Positions 26,608 to 35,807 of a stretch of DNA of 64,000 nucleotides are shown here, piece after piece. Origin of the DNA: an uncultured Desulfobacteraceae bacterium (GTDB lineage Bacteria; Desulfobacterota; Desulfobacteria; Desulfobacterales; UBA5852). The notes beneath the pieces are model-generated. The model was not told where the DNA came from and did not search any database. It saw nothing but the letters and a program-made list of their open reading frames with translations. The stretch spans positions 1 to 64,000 of the forward strand of contig CAJXSL010000008.1 in the NCBI GenBank assembly GCA_913060875.1. Direction: 5' to 3'. The translations under genes were made by a program, and so were the position numbers. Numbering within the stretch: the first letter of the stretch is position 1; each line of letters opens with the position of its first letter.

Positions 26608-27879
26608 ATGACATCTCTGAAAACTTCTTTGCATGCCTGGCATACCGGGCATGGCGCCCGCATGGGGCTGTTCGGCGGTTACGACATGCCCCTGTGGTAT
26701 GCCTCGGCCAAGGATGAGCATCTGGCCGTACTGAATCATGCCGGTATTTTCGACACCAGTCACATGGCCGTGGTCCTGGTGGAAGGCCCCGGAGCCTTAG
26801 ACCTGCTGCAATTTTGTTTTACCAATGATTTGACGGCCTGTCTGGGGCCGCGCAAAGCATCGCTCCGTCCAGGCCGGGCGGTTTACGGCGCCTTTCTGGA
26901 CGCCCAAGGCCATGTGGTCGACGATGCCATTGTGTTTATGCTGGCAGCCGATGCCTTCATGGTGGTGGTGAATGCGGGCATGGGACCGGCCGTGGCCGCG
27001 CACCTGGTTCAGCATGGCGGGGCGTATGCCGCCCGCGTGACCGACCTTTCCGGGCAAGTCGGCAAGATGGACGTGCAGGGACCCATGGCCGCCCGCATGC
27101 TATACGATGTTCTGGCCGAACCGGAAACCGTGTTCGACGCCATGCCCTATTTCAGCTTCAAAGGCGGCTTTACGGACGCCATACCGTCCTGGGGTGCGGT
27201 GGTGACCCGCCAGGGGGTGCCATTGCTGTTGTCGCGCACGGGCTATACGGGGGAATTCGGATTCGAACTTTTTGCAGGCCCGGAACAGATCGTCGCCCTC
27301 TGGGAGGCGATCGTGGCGGCCGGCGCTTCCCTTGGGGCGGTTCCCTGCGGGCTGGCGGCCCGGGATTCCCTGCGTGCCGGCGCCGGTCTGCCGCTGTCCC
27401 ACCAGGACATCGGCGCCTGGCCTTTTTGCCGTCACCCCTGGCCTTTTGCGCTGCCCTACCGGCCCGGCACCCAGGAATTCTCCAAACCGTTTCTGGGGGA
27501 CACCGCGCTGCAAACGTGCCAGGGACCCTATACCTATCCCTTTATCGGCCGGGATCTTCGCAAGGTCACCCTGCCGGCCGAAGTGCTGGACGCCAGCGGC
27601 CGGTCGATCGGCGATGTCCTCACGTGCGTCACGGATATGGCGGTCGGCCGGCACGAAGGCCGTGTTTTCAGTATTCGCAGCCCGGACCGCCCGAAGGATT
27701 TCAGGGGCGGCGGGCTCTGTTGCGGGTTTGTACGGGTCGCCGACCCGTTGCCCCTGGATGCGCCATTGGCCTTGAAGGATAAACGCCGCCGGATCGATGT
27801 CCGGATTGTCAAAGACATCCGGCCGGATCGAACCGCACGTCAACCGATTCACACATTGCTGCAACCAAAGGAGGAGTAA
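26608..27879 (+). CDS. gcvT: Aminomethyltransferase, glycine cleavage T protein
   Basis: 423 residues; transfers the methylene group from the GcvH-bound intermediate to tetrahydrofolate and releases ammonia. Hallmarks are FDTSHMAVVLVEGPGALDLLQ, the middle GKMDVQGPMAARML, SRTGYTGEFGFELF and CGLAARDSLRAGAGLPLSHQDI. It is somewhat longer than the usual 360-370 residues, with extra sequence in the C-terminal barrel. ATG 26608 follows AGGAGAGG. First gene of the gcv operon. Confidence 0.92.
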   Translation: MTSLKTSLHAWHTGHGARMGLFGGYDMPLWYASAKDEHLAVLNHAGIFDTSHMAVVLVEGPGALDLLQFCFTNDLTACLGPRKASLRPGRAVYGAFLDAQGHVVDDAIVFMLAADAFMVVVNAGMGPAVAAHLVQHGGAYAARVTDLSGQVGKMDVQGPMAARMLYDVLAEPETVFDAMPYFSFKGGFTDAIPSWGAVVTRQGVPLLLSRTGYTGEFGFELFAGPEQIVALWEAIVAAGASLGAVPCGLAARDSLRAGAGLPLSHQDIGAWPFCRHPWPFALPYRPGTQEFSKPFLGDTALQTCQGPYTYPFIGRDLRKVTLPAEVLDASGRSIGDVLTCVTDMAVGRHEGRVFSIRSPDRPKDFRGGGLCCGFVRVADPLPLDAPLALKDKRRRIDVRIVKDIRPDRTARQPIHTLLQPKEE

Positions 27880-27882
27880 TTC

Positions 27883-28290
27883 ATGAAAGAGCTCAGTGAA
27901 GTCAACCTGCCCGAAGACGTTCGCTACACCAAGGATCACGAGTGGGCGCGCCCGAAGGGGGAGGCCTTCCAGATCGGCATAACCGATTTTGCCCAGGACC
28001 AGTTGGGGGACATCGTTTTTGTCGAACTGCCGGAGACCGGAGACCGCTTCGAAAGCGGTGACGAGTTCGGCACGGTGGAATCGGTCAAGGCGGTGTCCGA
28101 GCTTTTTATGCCCATGGGCGGTGAAGTGGTCGCCATCAACGAGGCCCTGGAGGATTCCCCCGAGCTGGTCAACACCGCCCCTTACACGGACGGTTGGATG
28201 CTGGAGATCAAGGTTGGCGATCCGGCCGCTTATGACCAGCTGATGGACCGGGCCGCTTACCTCGACATGCTGAAAGGATTAGAGGAATGA
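27883..28290 (+). CDS. gcvH: Glycine cleavage H protein
   Basis: 135-residue lipoyl carrier that shuttles the aminomethyl group between P, T and L proteins. The lipoylated lysine is K69 in ESVKAVSELFMP, within the standard fold (YTKDHEWARP, GITDFAQDQLGDIVFVELP). Three bases separate it from gcvT, with the ribosome site AGGAGG inside the gcvT end. The stop overlaps gcvPA (ATGA). Confidence 0.96.
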   Translation: MKELSEVNLPEDVRYTKDHEWARPKGEAFQIGITDFAQDQLGDIVFVELPETGDRFESGDEFGTVESVKAVSELFMPMGGEVVAINEALEDSPELVNTAPYTDGWMLEIKVGDPAAYDQLMDRAAYLDMLKGLEE

Positions 28291-29618
28291 GATACCTATC
28301 CCATACACCCGAAGATCTGTCGATCATGCTTCAGGCCGTAGGGGTGCGGGATCTGGACGAACTCTTCAGCACCATTCCGGATGACTGCAAGCGTGAAAAT
28401 CCGCTGGATTTACCGGAGATGACCGAATGGGAGCTCAACGATCACATGGCGGCCCTGGCCGGCCGGATGGTATCGGGAGCGGATTACAAGGTCTTTGCCG
28501 GTGCCGGCAGTTATCATCATTACATTCCGGAAGTCACCCGTTACCTGCTCAGCCGTTCGGAGTTCGTCACCGCCTACACCCCCTACCAGCCGGAGATCAG
28601 CCAGGGAACCCTGCAGGGTATTTTCGAATACCAGACCCTGATATGCCGTCTGCTCGGTATGGATGTGGCCAATGCGTCCCTCTACGACGGGGCCATGGCC
28701 GTGGCCGAAGCTTTGTTGATGGCCATCCGCATCAGCCGCCGAAAAAAGACGGTGGCGGTTTCATCCCTGGTCAACCCTTACTACCGCAAGGTGGTCGAAA
28801 CCTATTTCAAGCCCACGGAGTTCCATGTGGTGGAACTGCCCCGCCGGGAAGACGGCACCACGGACCTCTCCGGCCTGGACCGAATCGACGACCTGGCCGG
28901 CGTGGCCATCCAGTCGCCCAATTTCTTCGGGTGTATCGAAGATCTGGCGGCGGCCGGACAGGCCATCCATGATCAGGGCGCTATTTTTATCACCTGTTTC
29001 AGCGAACCCCTGGCCTACGGAATTCTAAAAGCCCCGGGGGCGCTGGATGCCGATATTGTCTGCGGTGAGGGCCAGAGTTTGGGGATTCCCCAATCCTTCG
29101 GCGGTCCGGGGGTGGGCATATTCGCCGCCAAGCAGCAATACGTGCGCAATCTGCCCGGGCGGCTCGTGGGCCAGACCGTGGATGCCGACGGCAAGCGCGG
29201 CTTCGTGCTGACCCTGTCCACCCGGGAGCAGCACATCCGGCGCGAAAAGGCGACCTCCAACATCTGCTCCAACCAGAGCCTCTGCGCCATGGCGGCCGGC
29301 ATGTACATGGCCGCTCTGGGGGGCACCGGGTTCCGCGAACTGGCGGCCCTGAACCGCGACAAGGCCGAATACCTGAAATCCGCGCTGCAGGACGCCGGGT
29401 TGGAAATCCCGTTTGCCCCGGCCACCTTCAATGAATTCGTGGTGAAATTCCCGGATGGCTTCGATCAGAAATGGCAGGCGCTTTTGCAGAAGAAGATTTT
29501 AGCCGGTATCCCCCTGGTGTGCTACTATCCGGAACTGGCCAACCATTATCTCCTCTGTGTGACCGAAACCCGAAGTAAAGACGACATGGATGCGCTCGTC
29601 AAGGAGGTGCAATCATGA
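28287..29618 (+). CDS. gcvPA: Glycine dehydrogenase (decarboxylating) subunit 1
   Basis: 443 residues, the N-terminal half of the split P protein, which with GcvPB decarboxylates glycine onto the lipoyl arm. Typical segments are RYLSHTPEDLSIML, FAGAGSYHHYIPEVTRYLLSRSEFVTAYTPYQPEISQG and TREQHIRREKATSNICSNQ. It contains no PLP lysine, as expected for this half. Overlaps both neighbours by four bases. Confidence 0.96.
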   Translation: MRYLSHTPEDLSIMLQAVGVRDLDELFSTIPDDCKRENPLDLPEMTEWELNDHMAALAGRMVSGADYKVFAGAGSYHHYIPEVTRYLLSRSEFVTAYTPYQPEISQGTLQGIFEYQTLICRLLGMDVANASLYDGAMAVAEALLMAIRISRRKKTVAVSSLVNPYYRKVVETYFKPTEFHVVELPRREDGTTDLSGLDRIDDLAGVAIQSPNFFGCIEDLAAAGQAIHDQGAIFITCFSEPLAYGILKAPGALDADIVCGEGQSLGIPQSFGGPGVGIFAAKQQYVRNLPGRLVGQTVDADGKRGFVLTLSTREQHIRREKATSNICSNQSLCAMAAGMYMAALGGTGFRELAALNRDKAEYLKSALQDAGLEIPFAPATFNEFVVKFPDGFDQKWQALLQKKILAGIPLVCYYPELANHYLLCVTETRSKDDMDALVKEVQS

Positions 29619-31069
29619 AAGAGCCCGTCGGCACACGCGGATTGATTTTAAACGAGCCGTTTCTGTGGGAGCGCGGCGGCAAGGGCCGCACCGGTTATTC
29701 CCTGCCGCGGCGGGACGTGGACTCCGCCCCGCTGCCGGAGGATCTGGCCGGCGACGGTCCGGATTTCCCCGACCTGAGCGAAGTGGAACTGGTGCGTCAT
29801 TACACCCGGTTGTCCACGTGGAACTACGGGGTGGACTCCGGCATGTACCCCCTGGGCTCCTGTACCATGAAATACAACCCCAAAACCAATGAACGCCAGG
29901 CTTCCCTGCCCGGCTTCACCGGGGCCCATCCCCTGGTGCCGAGCGAATTGTGCCAGGGTGCCCTGCAGTTGATCTATGAACTGGAACATTCCCTGGCCCA
30001 CGTGGCCGGCCTGGATGCCGCCTCGGTACAGCCGTCCGCCGGCGCCCAGGGCGAGTTGGCCGGCATGCTCGTGTTTGCGGCCTACCACCGGGATCAAGGC
30101 AAGGCGCGCAGCAAAATCCTGATTCCGGATACCGCCCACGGCACCAACCCCGCCAGTGCGGCCCTGTGCGGGTTCAAGGCGGTTTCCGTGGCCACCGGAC
30201 CGGATGGCGTGCTGGTGCCCGAGGCGGTGGAAGCCCTCATGGATGAGGATACCGCCGGTATCATGGTCACCAACCCCAACACGCTGGGGTTGTTCGAAAC
30301 CCATATCCAGGCCATTGCCGATATCGTGCATGCCAAAGACGGTTTGGTCTATGCCGATGGCGCCAACCTGAACGCGGTCATGGGTGTGGTGGATTTCGGC
30401 CGGGCCGGGGTGGATGTGCTGCACATCAACCTGCACAAAACCTTTTCGACCCCCCATGGCGGGGGGGGGCCGGGCTCCGGTCCCGTGTGCGTGGTCAAGC
30501 GTCTCGAGCCCTTTTTGCCGGCGCCCCGGGTCGTTAAATCCGGTGATGGCTATGCCCTGTCCGAAGACTTCCCCAAAAGTATCGGCAAGCTGCACGCCTT
30601 CTACGGGAACTTCGGGATCATGGTACGGGCCTACAGCTATATCCGCACCATGGGGAACAAGCTGAAGGACGTCAGCCAGCATGCGGTCCTGAACGCCAAC
30701 TATATCAAGGAGAAGCTCAAGGACGTCTACCATTTGCCGTTCGATGTGCCTTGTATGCACGAGTGTGTTTTCTCGGACAAACTCCAGGAGCAACACAAGG
30801 TGACGACCCTGGATGTGGCCAAGCGGCTGATCGATTACGGATTCCATCCCCCCACGATTTACTTTCCGCTGGTGGTCCATGGGGCCATCATGATCGAACC
30901 GACGGAATCGGAATCCCGGGAGAATATCGATCAGTTCATTGCCACCATGCGCCGGATCGCCAGGGAGGCCCAGGAGGAGCCGGCCCTGCTGCAGGAGGCC
31001 CCCCGCAATCCCAAGGTTCGGCGTATGGACGAAACCCAGGCGGCCCGCAAGCCCTGCCTGCGGGGCTGA
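29615..31069 (+). CDS. gcvPB: Glycine dehydrogenase (decarboxylating) subunit 2
   Basis: 484 residues, the catalytic half of the P protein. The PLP-binding lysine is K275 in NLHKTFSTPHGGGGPG. Other family marks are MYPLGSCTMKYNPK, PSAGAQGELAGM and DTAHGTNPASA. ATGA overlap with gcvPA implies coupled translation and equal amounts of both subunits. Confidence 0.96.
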   Translation: MKEPVGTRGLILNEPFLWERGGKGRTGYSLPRRDVDSAPLPEDLAGDGPDFPDLSEVELVRHYTRLSTWNYGVDSGMYPLGSCTMKYNPKTNERQASLPGFTGAHPLVPSELCQGALQLIYELEHSLAHVAGLDAASVQPSAGAQGELAGMLVFAAYHRDQGKARSKILIPDTAHGTNPASAALCGFKAVSVATGPDGVLVPEAVEALMDEDTAGIMVTNPNTLGLFETHIQAIADIVHAKDGLVYADGANLNAVMGVVDFGRAGVDVLHINLHKTFSTPHGGGGPGSGPVCVVKRLEPFLPAPRVVKSGDGYALSEDFPKSIGKLHAFYGNFGIMVRAYSYIRTMGNKLKDVSQHAVLNANYIKEKLKDVYHLPFDVPCMHECVFSDKLQEQHKVTTLDVAKRLIDYGFHPPTIYFPLVVHGAIMIEPTESESRENIDQFIATMRRIAREAQEEPALLQEAPRNPKVRRMDETQAARKPCLRG

Positions 31070-31150
31070 CGGGTGCTTGCGGTTTGCCGCTCGAACATTG
31101 GCGTTTGATGCGGGTATCACGTTTGATCCTGTGCTGCGGGCTTTGATGCC

Positions 31151-31969
31151 ATGGCATTCTATTCTCCGGCGGGTGATAGCCGCCTTTATTACGAGGTGTA
31201 TGGCGAAGAAAGTGGCGGGCCATCCCTGGTCTTTCTGAATGGGACGGCCCAGACCACGGCCAACTGGCGGCCTTTGGCCCTGGGGCTGAAGGAGCGCCAC
31301 CGGGTGGTCCTCTACGATGCCCGCTGCCAGGGGCGCAGTGATTGCGGCGCCGGAACCTTTTCCCTGGAGCGGCATGGGGAAGACCTGGCGGGGCTGATGG
31401 AGCATCTGTCCGTCGAACGTGCCGTGCTGGTGGGGTTGAGCCATGGTGCCCGGGTGGCCCTGGCCGCTGCAGGGCGGCGGGAGTCCCGTGTTGCCGGCCT
31501 GATCCTGCTCAGCCTGGGCCTGGTCGCTTCGACGCGCATGGCCTGTGCCCTTATGGCCTGGCGGGCTGCCTTGCACTCAGGCGGATGCGAAGGCCTTATG
31601 CAGGCCATGATGCCATTGGTTTTTGGAGAGCTTTTTCTGCGGGAGCACCGGTCGGTCCGGTCGAAAATCATTGCGGCCCTGGTACAGCGCAACGACGAGC
31701 GGAAGATGGCACAGCTATTGGCCGCAATCGACGGATATCCGCCCGTGAAAGCAATGTTGCCGGCGAAGCCGGTGCCGTCGATGGTCCTGTCCGGAGAAGA
31801 CGACCCGCTGGTCAGCGACACCCAGGCCCGGGCCCTGGCCACACGGCTGGGAGCCGACTACCGACGGCTGCCGGATACCGGCCATTCCATCCCGGCGGAA
31901 GCCCCGGAAGCGTTGATGGAAGCCATCGCAATATTTTTCACGCAATTCCCGGATGATGCCACGCCATGA
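31151..31969 (+). CDS. Alpha/beta hydrolase
   Basis: 272 residues with the nucleophile elbow GLSHGA (Ser near 98), an acid in GEDDPLV and the catalytic His in TGHSIP. The lid domain is rich in Met and Ala. It lies 81 bases after gcvPB and overlaps the next gene (ATGA), so it is probably in the gcv transcript. Its substrate is unknown and no link to glycine breakdown is known to me. Confidence 0.82.
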   Translation: MAFYSPAGDSRLYYEVYGEESGGPSLVFLNGTAQTTANWRPLALGLKERHRVVLYDARCQGRSDCGAGTFSLERHGEDLAGLMEHLSVERAVLVGLSHGARVALAAAGRRESRVAGLILLSLGLVASTRMACALMAWRAALHSGGCEGLMQAMMPLVFGELFLREHRSVRSKIIAALVQRNDERKMAQLLAAIDGYPPVKAMLPAKPVPSMVLSGEDDPLVSDTQARALATRLGADYRRLPDTGHSIPAEAPEALMEAIAIFFTQFPDDATP

Positions 31970-32409
31970 AAATTGACGATACCACGATTGCCATTATCAA
32001 ACATCTTCGCAACGGCCGGAAGTCTTTCAAGCAGATTGCCCAAAGCCTCCAGCTGGCGGAGAATACGGTGCGTACCCGGGTGCGCCAGCTCCAGGACCAG
32101 GGGATTCTGGAAATTGCCGGCCTGGTGGATCCGGAATCCATCCCCAGCCACCAGCCGGTGATCATCGGCGTCAAGCTGAAAACCACCGACATGTTCAAAA
32201 AGGGCGAAGAATTCAGTCATCTCAAGGGGGTGGTGTCGGTCAGCGTGGTGACCGGGCGCTATGACCTGATCCTGGTAGTGTTGTTCAAGGAAGACTACGG
32301 CCTGGAAGAATTCTACACCGAAGAAGTGGTCAAGATCGAAGACGTGCAATCCCTGGAAACCTTCGTTATCTGCAAGGGGTACAATCTCAAGGTCCCCTAC
32401 ATCCTTTAG
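31966..32409 (+). CDS. Lrp/AsnC family transcriptional regulator
   Basis: 147 residues. The N-terminal helix-turn-helix (FKQIAQSLQLAENTVRTRVRQL, about 20-42) is followed by an AsnC ligand-binding domain (GVVSVSVVTGRYDLILVV). Lrp-type proteins sense amino acids, so this may control the gcv operon that it ends. The last codon and stop lie inside the left end of a MITE-like element, so the original C-terminus may have been changed by that insertion. Confidence 0.88.
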   Translation: MKIDDTTIAIIKHLRNGRKSFKQIAQSLQLAENTVRTRVRQLQDQGILEIAGLVDPESIPSHQPVIIGVKLKTTDMFKKGEEFSHLKGVVSVSVVTGRYDLILVVLFKEDYGLEEFYTEEVVKIEDVQSLETFVICKGYNLKVPYIL

Positions 32410-32553
32410 ACGCTGTTTCAAAAAAGCCTTTTGGCCCAAGCTCTGTGTTGGGTGTCAGTTCCAAGTCCTCGAAATACGATAGTATTCCTCCGGTTTAAAA
32501 CAGACACCCGCCTTGATCTTGAACCAAAATCCAATTTTTGAAACAGCGTCTAA
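32406..32553. mobile_element. MITE-like element with 19-bp terminal inverted repeats
   Basis: TTAGACGCTGTTTCAAAAA at 32406-32424 is matched by its exact complement at 32535-32553. The 148-base interval has no coding capacity. If the ends are taken as GACGC...GCGTC, each side is flanked by TA, which fits target duplication by IS630/Tc1-type transposases. The element supplies the TAG stop of the lrp-type gene. No other copy was noticed in the window. Confidence 0.75.
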
Positions 32554-32693
32554 TGAATATAATATTTTTCTAAAACCATCTTGGAAAGGGGACCTATCCG
32601 AGTCTGTAACCTGGGGCGGTTTTGTACGCGACGCCCTCGCCGCAAAGTCTCGGCTTGAAGATTGATGATCCCGTAAAAAGTGGTATATCTGTC

Positions 32694-32714
32694 ATTCCGG
32701 ACTTGATCCGGAAT
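32694..32714. repeat. Short hairpin repeat upstream of the HerA-like gene
   Basis: ATTCCGGA-CTTGA-TCCGGAAT is a perfect 8-bp stem with a five-base loop, of a type often seen as a dispersed intergenic repeat. A related half, GCCGGAATGACGGGAATCC, lies at 35232-35250 before the next gene. Confidence 0.55.
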
Positions 32715-32736
32715 CTCTAACATAAGGAGTGCTCCT

Positions 32737-35178
32737 GTGGAAACTTACGAGAAGCTGGGAAGCTTTTACCTGGGGAAGCAGTACGACATGGGGCGCCAGG
32801 AGCAGCAGCCGGATCTGGTGCTCTACGATGCCAAGGACCTGACCACGCACGCGGTGATCATCGGCATGACCGGCAGCGGTAAAACCGGTCTGGGGGTTGC
32901 CCTTCTGGAAGAAGCCCTGATTGACAAGGTCCCGGTGATCGCCATTGATCCCAAAGGGGATTTGACCAATCTGGCCCTGACCTTCCCGGGGATGAAAGCT
33001 GCGGATCTGGCGCCCTGGGTCAATCCCCAGGAAGCGCTGGCCAAGGGCAAGACCGTGGAAACCCATGCGGCGGACGAAGCCCGGAAATGGACTGAGGGAT
33101 TGGCCAAATGGGGGCAGGGGGTTGATCGTATCGCCCGGTTGAAAGCGGCGGCCGATTTGAAAATCTATACCCCCGGCAGCACCGCCGGGGCCTCTGTCAG
33201 CCTCCTGCGGCGGTTCAACGCCCCCTCCCGGGCCGTGCTGGACGACGCGGATCTTTTCAGCGAGCGCATTGAAACCACCACCAGCAGCCTGATGGCCCTC
33301 CTGGGATTGGATGCGGATCCGTTGTCCAGCCGGGAGCACATCCTGGTGGCCAACATTTTCAGCCACGCCTGGCAGGCAGGGCAGGGCCTCGACCTGGCCG
33401 GCCTGATCCAGGCCATCCAGGATCCGCCTTTCGAGCGGGTGGGCATAATGAACCTGGACAGTTTTTATCCCGCCAAGGAACGTTTCGCGCTGGCCATGCG
33501 GATCAACAACCTTCTGGCGGCGCCGGGCTTCAGCGCCTGGCTGGAGGGGACGCCCCTGCACATCCCCGATCTGCTGCACACCCCTGCCGGAAAACCCCGG
33601 GCGTCCGTCTTTACCATCAGCCACTTATCGGATGACCAGCGCATGTTTTTTGTTTCCATGCTGCTGAACGAATTGCTGGGCTGGCTGCGCACCCAGCCGG
33701 GCACCACCAGCCTGCGGGCGATTCTCTACATGGACGAGATCTTCGGCTATTTCCCGCCGGTGCGCAACCCGCCTTCCAAGACGCCCCTGCTGCGCCTGCT
33801 CAAACAGGCCCGGGCTTTTGGGTTGGGGGTCGTGCTGGCTACCCAGAACCCGGTCGACCTGGATTACCGCGGGTTGTCGAACATCGGCACCTGGCTGATC
33901 GGGCGGCTGCAGACCGAACGGGATCAGGCGCGGGTCATGGACGGACTCCAGGGCGGCGCCCTGGGCGGGCAGACGGATGCGGGCCGCATCAAGTCGATCC
34001 TGGCCGGCCTGGAAAGCCGCACGTTTCTTTTGCACAATGTTCACGAAAACGAGCCGGTGGTCTTCAAATCCCGCTGGGCACTGTCTTACCTGCGGGGGCC
34101 GCTCACCCGGGACCAGATCAAACAATTAGGGGACCAGGCCGTGTCTTCGCCCCCACTGCCCGGATCCGCCCCCCCAATACCTGCAGCCGCCTCCGGTGAA
34201 ACGGCTATTCGGTCGACCCCGCCGGCCCTGCCACCCGACATCCCCGCCTATTTTATCAGGGGCTCGGGAGCAGGCCCGGCCCTGATCTATCGCCCGTATG
34301 TTCTGGGGCATATGGACGTCTATTACAACCGCGCCACATATCAGGTAGACCTGGTGCGTTCCCTGACCCTCGCGGCGCCCCTGGAGGACGGTCCCCTGCC
34401 CCTCGATTGGGATGCCGCTGTCGCACTCGGTACCGACGGGAGCCATCTGGACATGGAGTCCATGCCGGGGGCCGGGTTTGACGCGCTGCCGGCTGCGGCC
34501 CTCAACGCCAAGGCCTATCGCAAGTGGCAGAAAGACCTGACGCGTTGGGTCAAGGCCAACCGGCCGGTTACCCTCTGGCGCTGCAAGCCTCTGAAGTTGA
34601 TAAGCACCCCGGGGGAAACCGAAGGGGACTTTCGCAGCCGTATGGCCCTGGCCCTTCATGAAAAGCGGGACCTGGCCGTCGCCAAACTGCGACGCAAGTA
34701 TGAGCGCCGCTTTCAAACCCTCAAGAACAGGCTGCTGACGGCCGAACAGGCCATTGCCCGTGAAGAGGAACAGGCCAAAGCCCGCCAGATGGATACGGTC
34801 ATTTCTTTCGGGACGGCGATCCTGGGTGCCTTTCTCGGGCGCAAGACCGTCAGTGCCCGGTCCACTTCCCGGGTGGGGACGGCCATGAAATCGGCCGGAC
34901 GCATGCGCAAGGAAAAAATGGACGTGGCCCGCGCCAGGGAACGGGCGGCCGCTGTCCGGGAGCAGATGGCCGAACTGGAAGACCGTCTGCAGGATGATAT
35001 CGACAAGCTGGACATGCAGTTCGAGCCTGAAAACGAGCCCCTGGAGGAAATCCGTATTGCGCCGAAGCTCTCCGACATCACCTTTGCGGTTTTCGGCCTG
35101 GCCTGGCTGCCCTACCGCAAAAACGACACGGGTCAGTTCGTGCCGGATTGGCACGAAGCGGATTCGGCTTTACTTTAG
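32737..35178 (+). CDS. HerA-like / DUF87 ATP-binding protein
   Basis: 813-residue cytoplasmic ATPase of the HerA-FtsK superfamily. Walker A is GMTGSGKT near residues 43-50 and Walker B is AILYMDEIF near 330; FGLGVVLATQNPVDLDYRGL is the sensor region. The C-terminal third is a charged coiled coil (about 640-780) interrupted by GTAILGAFLGRKTVSARSTSR, a motif I have seen in this group. Such proteins are thought to act on DNA, but the substrate of this subfamily is unknown. No NurA or other nuclease is adjacent. GTG start with AAGGAG upstream. Confidence 0.78.
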   Translation: METYEKLGSFYLGKQYDMGRQEQQPDLVLYDAKDLTTHAVIIGMTGSGKTGLGVALLEEALIDKVPVIAIDPKGDLTNLALTFPGMKAADLAPWVNPQEALAKGKTVETHAADEARKWTEGLAKWGQGVDRIARLKAAADLKIYTPGSTAGASVSLLRRFNAPSRAVLDDADLFSERIETTTSSLMALLGLDADPLSSREHILVANIFSHAWQAGQGLDLAGLIQAIQDPPFERVGIMNLDSFYPAKERFALAMRINNLLAAPGFSAWLEGTPLHIPDLLHTPAGKPRASVFTISHLSDDQRMFFVSMLLNELLGWLRTQPGTTSLRAILYMDEIFGYFPPVRNPPSKTPLLRLLKQARAFGLGVVLATQNPVDLDYRGLSNIGTWLIGRLQTERDQARVMDGLQGGALGGQTDAGRIKSILAGLESRTFLLHNVHENEPVVFKSRWALSYLRGPLTRDQIKQLGDQAVSSPPLPGSAPPIPAAASGETAIRSTPPALPPDIPAYFIRGSGAGPALIYRPYVLGHMDVYYNRATYQVDLVRSLTLAAPLEDGPLPLDWDAAVALGTDGSHLDMESMPGAGFDALPAAALNAKAYRKWQKDLTRWVKANRPVTLWRCKPLKLISTPGETEGDFRSRMALALHEKRDLAVAKLRRKYERRFQTLKNRLLTAEQAIAREEEQAKARQMDTVISFGTAILGAFLGRKTVSARSTSRVGTAMKSAGRMRKEKMDVARARERAAAVREQMAELEDRLQDDIDKLDMQFEPENEPLEEIRIAPKLSDITFAVFGLAWLPYRKNDTGQFVPDWHEADSALL

Positions 35179-35254
35179 AATACAACGACTGGTTGCCCAA
35201 GATTCGACCCATATGAAGGTCCCTGCCGGGGCTGCCGGAATGACGGGAATCCAT

Positions 35255-35692
35255 ATGCCCAAGTTTTTGGTTTATCTGATAACGTTTTGCGGTGGCATCG
35301 CGGCCACGGTGCAACCTTCCATCAACGCCCGCCTGGCCGAGAAAACCGGGGTAATCGAAAGTGCCTGCGTGTCCTTCGCCGTGGGGATGCTGGCGCTCAT
35401 ACTGGTGATTTCCCTGGCGGGAACAGGAACTCCACGGGGGATCCTGGATGCCCGCTGGTGGGAACTGACCGGAGGCGTCCTGGGGGCCTTTTTCGTGGTC
35501 GCCGTCACCCTGGCGGTACCCCGTATCGGCACGACGGCGGCCATGGTCCTTATCATTGCGGCCCAGCTGATGGTGGGCATGCTGCTGGATCATTTCGGTG
35601 CGTTTGGTCTCAAGGTCGAACCCGTTACCCTGCCACGCCTGGTGGGGGCCGGAATGCTGGCGGCCGGTGTGTTCCTGATCCTTCGGCGTTAG
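35255..35692 (+). CDS. DMT superfamily transporter (DUF606/YdcZ type)
   Basis: 145 residues with about five transmembrane helices, the normal length for a DUF606 half-transporter that works as a dimer. The opening FCGGIAATVQPSINARLAEK is the family signature. ATG 35255 begins right before the first helix. In-frame ATGs at 35213 and 35240 lie in repeat-like sequence, so I prefer the shorter form. Substrate unknown. Confidence 0.78.
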   Translation: MPKFLVYLITFCGGIAATVQPSINARLAEKTGVIESACVSFAVGMLALILVISLAGTGTPRGILDARWWELTGGVLGAFFVVAVTLAVPRIGTTAAMVLIIAAQLMVGMLLDHFGAFGLKVEPVTLPRLVGAGMLAAGVFLILRR

Positions 35693-35807
35693 GGGCCGGT
35701 GCGAAAAGGGACCGTATCGACGGGTTGCGGATTGGCGTCGCCCGCCCCGCCGCAGCAGGCTCCGTCCGGCGATGCCATATGTAAGATGCTTTTGCCCGGG
35801 GGGCACC

